A DNA stretch of 64,000 nt. It comes from Lachnospiraceae bacterium NK3A20 (GTDB taxonomy: Bacteria; Bacillota; Clostridia; Lachnospirales; Lachnospiraceae). Below the pieces are notes generated by a model. That model was not told the origin of the DNA, ran no database searches, and saw only the letters and a list, made by a program, of their open reading frames with translations. Positions 1-6,243 of this stretch are shown here, piece by piece (the stretch's first letter is position 1; every line of letters begins with the position of its first letter). The position numbers were made by a program, and so were the translations under genes. The stretch covers positions 1 through 64,000 of the forward strand of contig FNQX01000018.1 of assembly GCA_900107575.1 (NCBI GenBank), read 5' to 3'.

Positions 1-125
1 TCGCCAAAGCCGCAAGATATGTAGCGCAGGATTACATCCTGCACGTATGCAATGCTGTCGCGCTGCTCCAGCATCATGCTGCCGCGCTGCTCCAGCATCA
101 TTCCGCCAAAGCCGCGTAATAAGAA
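1..125. repeat. Short direct repeats at the left edge
   Basis: A 17-bp word (CGCTGCTCCAGCATCAT) occurs twice, at about 61-77 and 85-101, and the word CGCCAAAGCCGC occurs near 2 and near 104. Read on the minus strand the stretch is open to the window edge and gives a repeated MMLEQR peptide, but it lies directly behind the tRNA terminator and has no ribosome-binding site. I treat it as repeat DNA, not a proven gene. Confidence 0.4.
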
Positions 126-163
126 AGCCCGAAACAACTTCATATGAAGCAGGTTTCGGACTT
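126..163 (-). terminator. Rho-independent terminator of the tRNA cluster
   Basis: On the minus strand a stem (GTCCGAAAC with GTTTCGGGC, one wobble pair) encloses the palindrome CTTCATATGAAG and is followed by TTTCTTATT. It sits just downstream of the tRNA-Lys gene and ends the five-tRNA transcript. Confidence 0.75.
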
Positions 164-170
164 CGGGATA

Positions 171-243
171 TGAGCGATATGGGACTCGAACCCACGACAA
201 CTTGATTAAAAGTCAAGTGCTCTACCACCTGAGCTAATCGCCC
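171..243 (-). tRNA. tRNA-Lys (UUU)
   Basis: A complete cloverleaf on the minus strand with a 7-bp acceptor (GGGCGAT/ATCGCTC), the D-arm GCTC...GAGC, the anticodon loop CTTTTAA with anticodon TTT, and the T-arm GTGGG-TTCGAGT-CCCAT. The discriminator base is A. CCA is not encoded. It is the last gene of a five-tRNA transcript. Confidence 0.97.
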
Positions 244-249
244 GTGAAA

Positions 250-321
250 CTGGGCTAGCCAGATTCGAACTGGCGAATGCAGCAGTCAAAGTGCTGTGCC
301 TTACCCCTTGGCGATAGCCCA
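250..321 (-). tRNA. tRNA-Gln (UUG)
   Basis: The minus-strand cloverleaf has acceptor TGGGCTA/TAGCCCA, anticodon loop CTTTGAC with anticodon TTG and T-loop TTCGAAT. The U1-A72 start and G73 discriminator are usual for bacterial tRNA-Gln. CCA is not encoded. It lies 6 bases from the tRNA-Lys gene. Confidence 0.97.
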
Positions 322-350
322 AGATACAACTGTTGCATTTGTTGAAAAAG

Positions 351-425
351 GGTGGATACAGGGACTCGAACCCTGGATCTCCAGAACCACAATCTGGCGC
401 GTTAGCCAACTACGCCATACCCACC
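351..425 (-). tRNA. tRNA-His (GUG)
   Basis: Minus-strand cloverleaf with anticodon loop TTGTGGT, anticodon GTG. The acceptor has 8 pairs, including the extra G(-1) opposite C73 that is the hallmark of tRNA-His. CCA is not encoded. Confidence 0.97.
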
Positions 426-481
426 ATATGCATCCTTATCATAAACGATAAGTTGTGGTACGATCACGGTTAGTGATCAAG

Positions 482-555
482 TGTGCCCGTGGGGATTCGA
501 ACCCCAGACCCTCGGCTTAGAAGGCCGATGCTCTATCCAGCTGAGCTACGGACAC
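482..555 (-). tRNA. tRNA-Arg (UCU)
   Basis: Minus-strand cloverleaf with acceptor GTGTCCG/CGGGCAC, anticodon stem TCGGC/GCCGA, loop CTTCTAA with anticodon TCT, and T-arm GGGG-TTCGAAT-CCCC. The discriminator is A. It would read AGA and, with modification, AGG. Confidence 0.97.
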
Positions 556-589
556 ATTACCTTCTGACATCAGCCTTCTGACATCAAAA

Positions 590-660
590 AGCGGGTGATG
601 GGAATCGAACCCACATATCCAGCTTGGAAGGCTGGTGTTCTACCACTGAACTACACCCGC
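590..660 (-). tRNA. tRNA-Gly (UCC)
   Basis: Minus-strand cloverleaf with acceptor GCGGGTG/CACCCGC, anticodon loop CTTCCAA with anticodon TCC and T-loop TTCGATT. The discriminator is U, as expected for bacterial tRNA-Gly. It is the first gene of the tRNA transcript, about 30 bases from the promoter. Confidence 0.97.
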
Positions 661-692
661 GTAAACGCCTGTTTTTCCGTGACGCAATGTGT

Positions 693-721
693 ATTATATG
701 ATAGTGCCCTGTTGATGTCAA
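693..721 (-). promoter_or_regulatory. Sigma-A promoter of the tRNA cluster
   Basis: On the minus strand TTGACA (721-716) and TATAAT (698-693) match the vegetative consensus exactly with a 17-bp spacer. It faces the tRNA-Gly gene and lies just past the 3' end of rdgB. Confidence 0.9.
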
Positions 722-728
722 ACCTTTT

Positions 729-1394
729 TTATGCGAAATGCGCGATCCTCTGGAGCTGATCCATCATGGCGCGTACCGCCTTGCCGCGGTGAGAGAGGGC
801 GTTCTTCTCTTCTGACGTGATCTCGGCGCTGGACCTTTCCAGTTCCGGAATATAGAAGATGGGATCGTACCCAAAGCCGTTGCTGCCTGCGATCTCATGT
901 CCGATCATGCCCTCCATGTGGCCGAGAGCCGTGAGAGTTTCGATGCTATCACTGCGAGGATCCAGACCTTTTGGGAAGATGGCGGCAACTGCCGCGGTGA
1001 ACCGCGCCGTACGCTCCCTGTCCGGGACACCGGTGAGCTTTTCGAGGATCGCATTCATCTTGATATCGTAGCTGGTGTCGTGCCCCATGAACCTTGCGGA
1101 TTGCACACCGGGCGCACCGTCCAGCGCGTCGATGCACAGCCCCGAGTCATCGCTCATCACGACAACGGGGACTTCCGGATTGAGGATGCAGGCAGGATTC
1201 TCTCTCACCTTCTCCCAGACAGCTCTCGCCTTGATCATGGCGTTCTCTTCGAATGTTTGACCATTCTCTTCCGGAGAAGCGGCGACGCCGGCCTCCTTCA
1301 TGGTCTGAATCGTGATCTCAGGATCGCTGATGATCTCCCTGATCTCACGGACCTTTCCTTCATTTCCTGTTGCAAATATAATTTGAAGCCTCAA
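729..1394 (-). CDS. rdgB: RdgB/HAM1 non-canonical purine NTP pyrophosphatase
   Basis: Hydrolyses dITP, XTP and similar damaged purine triphosphates to monophosphates and so cleans the nucleotide pool. The 221-residue protein shows the family motifs in order: TGNEGK at 9-14, SDDSGL at 81-86, GFGYDPIF at 173-180 and SHRGKA at 201-206. The start is taken as TTG at 1394 because AAGGAGAT lies 5 bases ahead and the protein then begins directly at the family's first strand (RLQIIFATGN). The longer frame from an ATG at 1457 would add 21 residues unlike the family and would almost reach the upstream gene. It follows the rRNA methyltransferase gene and is probably co-transcribed with it. Confidence 0.93.
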   Translation of the reverse strand: MRLQIIFATGNEGKVREIREIISDPEITIQTMKEAGVAASPEENGQTFEENAMIKARAVWEKVRENPACILNPEVPVVVMSDDSGLCIDALDGAPGVQSARFMGHDTSYDIKMNAILEKLTGVPDRERTARFTAAVAAIFPKGLDPRSDSIETLTALGHMEGMIGHEIAGSNGFGYDPIFYIPELERSSAEITSEEKNALSHRGKAVRAMMDQLQRIAHFA

Positions 1395-1489
1395 ATCTAT
1401 CTCCTTCGGATTGCAGAGCAAAACGCGCAAGTACAGCCTGTGTAAGCGCTCTGACAATGGTATTGAATGGTTCGCTCGGGAAATGCGGC

Positions 1490-2743
1490 CTAATTCTTCC
1501 TGGGGTGCGCGGTCGGCTTCGGACCCGGGAACATGTAGAAATAGGTCTTGATCATGCCGTTGTAGAGCTTGCGGTTCTTTGCAGCCTTCATGCCAAGATC
1601 CTTCTCGGCGTCCTCGTAGGCGGTGATCACATACATGGACCAGGAGTCCAGCATCTGGAACCGCTCTCCAAGGGTACGGTAGATGCCGGAGAGCTCCTCT
1701 TTGCTGATCGCACGATCTTCCTCTGTCAGTTCCTCGTCGAATTCACTTTCATAGGCATGGGGGTGTTTGCCAACCGGATATTTCTCACCGCCCCGGGTGG
1801 CATCCTTGAGTCTCTGTCCGTACGGCGGATTCGTGATGAGGAAGCCGAACTTCTTCGGGTGCGAGAGAGAGGAGACGGGACGCACCTGGAAGTGGATCAG
1901 CTTATCCACACCGGCGAGCCTGGCATTTTCTCTGGCAGCCGCGATGGCAGCAGGATCAATGTCGTAGCCCTGCAGGTCTGTCTCGACCGAGAGATCAATC
2001 TCTTCCTCGGCCTCTGTGCGCGCGTCCTGCCATACGGCGCCGGGGATCAGATTGGTCCAGCCCTCTGCCGTGAAGTGGCGGCGAAGACCGGGGGCCATGT
2101 GCGCACTCATCATCGCAGCCTCAATGAGGAAGGTGCCCGAGCCGCAGAACGGATCCACGAGGATGCGTCCCGGCTTCCACGGCGTCAGCATGATGAGTCC
2201 CGCCGCGAGATTCTCCGCAATCGGCGCCTTGACACTCGCCTTGCGGTAGCCCCTCTTGTGCAGGGATTCACCGGTGGTATCGAGCGCAACAGTGACCTCG
2301 TCCTTCTTAATAAATACACGGACGGGGTAGGAGACACCGTCTTCCGGGAAATGACTGATGTGGTACTGCTCCGTCATGCGGTCCACCATTGCCTTTTTCA
2401 TGACGGACTGAATGTCGGAAGGAGAGAAGACTTTTGATTTGACACTGGCGGCTTTGGTGACCCAGAACTTTGCATCCCGCGGCAGGTACTGTTCCCACGG
2501 GAGAGCCTTGGTCCCCTGGAAGAGATCCTCGAAGGACTCGGCATGGAACGAGCCGACCTTCAGCAGCACGCGCTCCGCGCAGCGCAGGTTAATATTCGCA
2601 CGCGCGATGGCTTCGGCGTCACCGGCAAAGGTCACCCTGCCGTCATCCACTTCGGTGATCTCATAGCCAATGTCGTAGATTTCATTTTTCATGACGCTCT
2701 CCATGCCGAAATGGCAGGGGGCGATCAGCTCGAACTGCTGCAT
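1490..2743 (-). CDS. ypsC: THUMP-domain class I 23S rRNA (guanine-N2) methyltransferase, YpsC/RlmL type
   Basis: Methylates a guanine in 23S rRNA by family assignment, using S-adenosylmethionine in the cytoplasm. The 417-residue protein has an N-terminal THUMP region (about 1-155), then a Rossmann methyltransferase domain with DPFCGSGT at 197-204 (SAM-binding loop), GYDIDP at 259-264 and the catalytic NPPYG at 305-309. The length is usual for the stand-alone RlmL-type half found in Firmicutes. AGAAGG lies 5 bases before the ATG. The last residues (about 405-417) are basic and proline-rich. The gene reads towards rdgB with a gap of about 95 bases. The target base is inferred from the family only. 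Confidence 0.88.
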   Translation of the reverse strand: MQQFELIAPCHFGMESVMKNEIYDIGYEITEVDDGRVTFAGDAEAIARANINLRCAERVLLKVGSFHAESFEDLFQGTKALPWEQYLPRDAKFWVTKAASVKSKVFSPSDIQSVMKKAMVDRMTEQYHISHFPEDGVSYPVRVFIKKDEVTVALDTTGESLHKRGYRKASVKAPIAENLAAGLIMLTPWKPGRILVDPFCGSGTFLIEAAMMSAHMAPGLRRHFTAEGWTNLIPGAVWQDARTEAEEEIDLSVETDLQGYDIDPAAIAAARENARLAGVDKLIHFQVRPVSSLSHPKKFGFLITNPPYGQRLKDATRGGEKYPVGKHPHAYESEFDEELTEEDRAISKEELSGIYRTLGERFQMLDSWSMYVITAYEDAEKDLGMKAAKNRKLYNGMIKTYFYMFPGPKPTAHPRKN

Positions 2744-2900
2744 AGTTACCTTCTCTCGTAACGCGCGCCGCGCGTCGAAAGGACCGTATCGGAAAGAGCC
2801 TTTGATCTTCCAGTCGAAGATTTTCGATACATGTCCGGAATCGTTGCTACGCCTATTGTAAGGCAGAGGTTAGAATTTGTGAATTATACATTATTACATG

Positions 2901-2931
2901 AAAAAGGAGCCGTGCCCTGCGGCGCGGCTCC
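2901..2931 (-). terminator. Rho-independent terminator of gdhA
   Basis: On the minus strand GGAGCCGCGCC pairs with GGCACGGCTCC around the loop GCAG and is followed by TTTTT. It starts 15 bases after the gdhA stop codon. Confidence 0.93.
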
Positions 2932-2945
2932 CGAGAATCAGTATC

Positions 2946-4292
2946 TTATACGTTGCCCTGTGCGACCATGGCATCTGCAACCTTGAGGAAGCCTGCAATG
3001 TTGGCGCCGGTGACGAAGTCATCCTTGTCGCTGTACCTGCCGGCGGCCTCGGCAACCTTCGCATAAATGCCTGCCATGATGCCCTGCAGCTTGGAGTCAA
3101 CCTCCTCGAATGTCCAGGAGAGTCTCTCGGAGTTCTGGCTCATCTCGAGCGCGGAGGTAGCTACGCCACCTGCATTGGCTGCCTTGCCGGGCATGTAGAG
3201 GAAACCATTTGCCTTTCTTGCTTCCTCATATGCGTCGATGGCATCGGCGTCGGAAGGCATGTTCGCACCCTCTGCAACACACCAGCAGCCGTTGTTAATG
3301 AGCTTCTTCGCAGCGGCACCGTTGATCTCATTCTGCGTTGCGCAGGGAAGTGCGATATCGCACTTGACACCCCAGGGCTGCTCGCCCGGGAAGAACTGTG
3401 CGGTCGGAACCTTCTCAACATACTCCGCAAGAGATGCCCTGTGCTGCTGTTTGATCTCGCAGACAACATCGAACTTGATTCCATCGGGATCGTAGATGTA
3501 GCCGTTTCTGTCGGAGCAGGTCACAACCTTTGCTCCCAGCTGCTCTGCTTTCTGGATCGCGTACTGAGCAACGTTGCCGGAACCGGATACGACGATGACC
3601 TTGTCCTTCAGCTCCTTGCCTGCACCCTTGACCATCTCGTCTGTGATGTAAACAAGGCCGTAGCCTGTCGCCTCGGGTCTTGCGAGGGAGCCGCCGAAGG
3701 AGAGGCCCTTGCCGGTCAGAACGCCCTCATAGAGGTTTGTGATTCTCTTGTACTGACCGTAGAGATAACCGATCTCACGTCCACCGACACCCATATCGCC
3801 GGCCGGAACATCTTCGTTGGCACCGATGTATTTATACAGCTCTGTCATGAAGCTCTGGCAGAAACGCATTACTTCTGCGTCGGATCTGCCCTTGGGATTG
3901 AAATCGGAGCCGCCCTTGCCGCCGCCGATCGGAAGGCCTGTCAGACTGTTCTTGAAGATCTGCTCGAAACCGAGGAATTTGAGAACGGACTGGTTCACGG
4001 TCTTGTCGAAACGAAGACCTCCCTTGTAAGGTCCGATCGCGGAATTGAACTGCACTCTGTAGCCGAGATTGACCTGGGTTTTGCCCGCATCGTCAACCCA
4101 CGGTACACGGAATGTGACAATTCTCTCGGGTTCCACGAGTCTCTCAAGAAGAGACACGCTTCTGTACTTCTCCTCATTCTCTGCTACTGCCGGTGCGATG
4201 GTGTCCAGCACCCTCTTGGCAGCTTCGAGAAACTCGGGCTCGTTCACATGCTTCTCCTGGAGATTGGCATACACTTCCTCAACATAAGACAT
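2946..4292 (-). CDS. gdhA: NADP-specific glutamate dehydrogenase
   Basis: Interconverts 2-oxoglutarate plus ammonia and glutamate, the main ammonia-assimilation route in many gut clostridia. The 448-residue protein has the hexameric-GDH motifs KGGLRFD (90-96), the catalytic lysine in GGGKGG (Lys126), the catalytic aspartate in PAGDMGVGG (Asp166) and the dinucleotide loop GSGNVA (237-242). Full family length. TAGGAGGAAGG stands 5 bases before the ATG. It has its own promoter at 4527-4555, a structured leader of about 225 nt and a strong terminator, so it is a single-gene unit. Confidence 0.97.
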   Translation of the reverse strand: MSYVEEVYANLQEKHVNEPEFLEAAKRVLDTIAPAVAENEEKYRSVSLLERLVEPERIVTFRVPWVDDAGKTQVNLGYRVQFNSAIGPYKGGLRFDKTVNQSVLKFLGFEQIFKNSLTGLPIGGGKGGSDFNPKGRSDAEVMRFCQSFMTELYKYIGANEDVPAGDMGVGGREIGYLYGQYKRITNLYEGVLTGKGLSFGGSLARPEATGYGLVYITDEMVKGAGKELKDKVIVVSGSGNVAQYAIQKAEQLGAKVVTCSDRNGYIYDPDGIKFDVVCEIKQQHRASLAEYVEKVPTAQFFPGEQPWGVKCDIALPCATQNEINGAAAKKLINNGCWCVAEGANMPSDADAIDAYEEARKANGFLYMPGKAANAGGVATSALEMSQNSERLSWTFEEVDSKLQGIMAGIYAKVAEAAGRYSDKDDFVTGANIAGFLKVADAMVAQGNV

Positions 4293-4519
4293 AATTCCTT
4301 CCTCCTACTCATAGTTTACGAAAATGTTTCGTATGTTGATGGTGATGGGAAGTTTGGAAGTCCTGCTGATGCAGTCCTTCCAAACGATCCTCGGTGACGC
4401 AAGCGTCCCCGAGGTCCCGATACATGCGAAACCGCCTGCGCGGTGAATCGCTTTAGCGATTTCGCATGCGGGTGCCGCGAAGAACGCGGCACTGGGTATA
4501 AATTTGTATAACTGTATAC
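4293..4519 (-). promoter_or_regulatory. Hairpin-rich gdhA leader, candidate cis-regulatory RNA
   Basis: Between the gdhA promoter and its start codon the minus strand can form at least five hairpins in series: TTGTATA/TATACAA, GTGCCGCG/CGCGGCAC, a branched TGCGAAA...TTTCGCA element, CCTCGG/CCGAGG with an inner GACG/CGTC stem, and GTTTGGAAG/CTTCCAAAC enclosing tandem G-A pairs and CTGC/GCAG. No open frame fits. I do not recognise a known riboswitch class. It could equally be a cluster of repeat-derived palindromes. Confidence 0.5.
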
Positions 4520-4526
4520 AAAGTGC

Positions 4527-4555
4527 ATTATAAATAGCTGCCAGCCAGATTACAA
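4527..4555 (-). promoter_or_regulatory. gdhA promoter
   Basis: On the minus strand TTGTAA (4555-4550) and TATAAT (4532-4527) are separated by 17 bases. This places the transcript start near 4519, about 227 bases before the gdhA start codon. Confidence 0.8.
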
Positions 4556-4566
4556 GCTGATTTAGA

Positions 4567-4593
4567 GAAAAATCGCTTTAAAGTGTAAAAGCG
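4567..4593 (-). terminator. asnA terminator
   Basis: On the minus strand CGCTTT pairs with AAAGCG around an 8-base loop and is followed by ATTTTTCTC. It starts 13 bases after the asnA stop codon. The stem is short, so efficiency is uncertain. Confidence 0.6.
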
Positions 4594-4605
4594 TCTTCGG
4601 AACGA

Positions 4606-5613
4606 TTACAGCAGGTGGATACCGTGTTCCTCGCAGGACGTGGCAGTTTCCTCGGGCCAGAGAGAGCTCTGCACCTCACCGATGTGTGCCTTCCTGAGGA
4701 AGAACATGCAGATGCGGGACTGGCCTATGCCGCCGCCGATCGTGTAGGGCAGCTCTTTGTTCAGAATCGCTTTCTGGAACGGGAGGGCAGCACGGTCTTC
4801 ACACCCGGCTGCGCGCAGCTGCTCTGCCAGCGACTTCTCATCGACGCGGATCCCCATGGAAGAGAGTTCGAGCGCGATGTCGAGCAGCGGATAGTAGACG
4901 AGGATGTCACAGTTCAGAGACCAGTCATCGTAGTCCGGTGCGCGTCCGTCGTGCGGCTCGCCGTTTGCCAGCTTGTCACCGATCTGCATGAGGCAGACGG
5001 CGCCGTTCGCCTTCGTGATGTAGTATTCCCTCTCCTTGGGCGTGCTGTCGGGATACATCGCCTCCAGCTCCTTCGTTGTGATGAAGAAAATGTCGTGCGG
5101 CAGAATCTCTTCGATATAATCGTAGCGGATCGACATGTATTTCTCAGTCTTGCGCAGCACGCGGTACTCCTCACGCACGACATTCTTCAGGAATTCGAGA
5201 TTGCGGTCCTCTTTGCGGATCACGCGCTCCCAGTCCCACTGGTCCACGTAGATGGAGTGGATGTTGTCAGTCACCTCATCCCTGCGGATCGCGTTCATAT
5301 CGGTGTACAGGCCCTCGCCGACACCGAAACCGTATTTCTTCAGCGCGTAGCGTTTCCACTTCGCCAGGGACTGCACGACCTCCGCGTTGCGGCCGCTCTC
5401 CTTGATATCGAAGGAAACGGGGCGTTCGATGCCGTTTAGGTTGTCGTTCAGACCGGATGCGGGATCGACGAAGAGGGGCGCAGACACACGCAGAAGGTTG
5501 AGCCGCTCTGCCAGGAGATTTTGGAAGAAGTCTTTGACCACCTTGATCGCAACCTGGGTTTCATGAAGATCGAGTTCGGATTTGTAGTTCGTGGGGAGCT
5601 TTAATTGATCCAT
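4606..5613 (-). CDS. asnA: Aspartate-ammonia ligase (asparagine synthetase A)
   Basis: Makes asparagine from aspartate, ammonia and ATP. The 335-residue protein aligns along its whole length with the class II aaRS-like AsnA family: NLLRVSAPLFVDP near the start, DQWDWERV (about residues 125-132), RAPDYDDWSLN and the C-terminal class II motif 3 GGGIGQSR. The ATG at 5613 is preferred to one 7 codons upstream because GAAAGAGGCAG lies just ahead. It is ammonia-dependent, which fits the neighbouring ammonia-using gdhA. Its promoter must lie in the inverted-repeat region shared with the divergent HPr-like gene. Confidence 0.96.
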   Translation of the reverse strand: MDQLKLPTNYKSELDLHETQVAIKVVKDFFQNLLAERLNLLRVSAPLFVDPASGLNDNLNGIERPVSFDIKESGRNAEVVQSLAKWKRYALKKYGFGVGEGLYTDMNAIRRDEVTDNIHSIYVDQWDWERVIRKEDRNLEFLKNVVREEYRVLRKTEKYMSIRYDYIEEILPHDIFFITTKELEAMYPDSTPKEREYYITKANGAVCLMQIGDKLANGEPHDGRAPDYDDWSLNCDILVYYPLLDIALELSSMGIRVDEKSLAEQLRAAGCEDRAALPFQKAILNKELPYTIGGGIGQSRICMFFLRKAHIGEVQSSLWPEETATSCEEHGIHLL

Positions 5614-5674
5614 AACTGCCTCTTTCCTGTGCAAGATTTTGTTCCATTAAAGCGCATTTTCTGTCCCTTTTCAA

Positions 5675-5730
5675 GGGAAAACAACAGGCGCCCCACACCA
5701 ATATGGCTCCCGCCTGTCTGTTATTTTCTC
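5675..5730. repeat. Intergenic inverted repeat, GAAAACAACAGGC family
   Basis: GGGAAAACAACAGGCG and CGCCTGTCTGTTATTTTC are facing arms of an imperfect hairpin in the asnA/HPr-like intergenic region. The same arm sequence recurs at 30336-30394 and 35455-35509. Confidence 0.6.
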
Positions 5731-5847
5731 TGGCAATCTGTTGCAAGGGAGGTGGAATTCGACCCGGAACTTTGTACAGATCAAGGATTTACAAACGGGG
5801 AGGAACCTTTATAATAATCAAACGATCCGATCGCGGATCTGTGATTG

Positions 5848-5861
5848 CGCAACCGATTGCA
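5848..5861 (+). promoter_or_regulatory. Putative cre (CcpA) site
   Basis: CGCAACCGATTGCA matches the catabolite-responsive element TGNAANCGNTTNCA at all fixed positions but the first. It lies 30 bases upstream of the HPr-like gene's start codon. The regulator (CcpA or another LacI-family protein) is inferred. Confidence 0.5.
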
Positions 5862-5890
5862 ATCGCACAGGAAGGGAGTTGAAAACAGCA

Positions 5891-6136
5891 ATGGAATACA
5901 ACAAACTGATTCATCTGAATCTGAATCAGGTCAGTGATTTTGTCAGGGCGGCGTCCAACTGCAATTTCGATGTGGACATCGCGAACAAGGAGCGCCGGAA
6001 CTATATCGTGGATGCCAAGTCCATCCTGGGAGTTCTGGGACTGGACCTGCGCGGCCCGCTCCTCGTGTCCTACAACGGGCACGATCAGAGATTTGAGAAT
6101 TTCCTGAACCGCTGCCGCTGCATTACCGCAGCCTGA
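5891..6136 (+). CDS. HPr-family protein lacking the active-site histidine
   Basis: An 81-residue cytoplasmic protein with the HPr fold. DAKSILGVLGLDL corresponds to the regulatory-serine (Ser46) helix of HPr and is well kept, but the segment that should hold the phosphorylated His15 reads NQVSDFVRAASNCNFDVDI with no histidine. It therefore cannot pass phosphate as a PTS carrier. By analogy with Crh it may serve as a Ser-phosphorylated regulator; this is inference. The ATG at 5891 follows GGAAGGGAGTTG. It has an upstream cre-like site and a strong terminator of its own, so it is a one-gene unit. Confidence 0.8.
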   Translation: MEYNKLIHLNLNQVSDFVRAASNCNFDVDIANKERRNYIVDAKSILGVLGLDLRGPLLVSYNGHDQRFENFLNRCRCITAA

Positions 6137-6185
6137 GGATCATACATTATCACTTCATCACTTCATAACTGTTCAGACGACAGGA

Positions 6186-6218
6186 GGGAAGAGTCCGCAA
6201 AGGATTCTTCCCTTTTTT
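6186..6218 (+). terminator. Terminator of the HPr-like gene
   Basis: GGGAAGAGTCC pairs with GGATTCTTCCC around the loop GCAAA and is followed by six T. It begins 49 bases after the stop codon. Confidence 0.95.
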
Positions 6219-6243
6219 GCTGCAATCAGGGTACAATCAGAGC

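Noticed and set aside
1-143. Open minus-strand frame from ATG 143 to the left edge
   Set aside because: Its first codons lie inside the tRNA-cluster terminator hairpin, it has no ribosome-binding site, and its peptide is made of the local DNA repeats.
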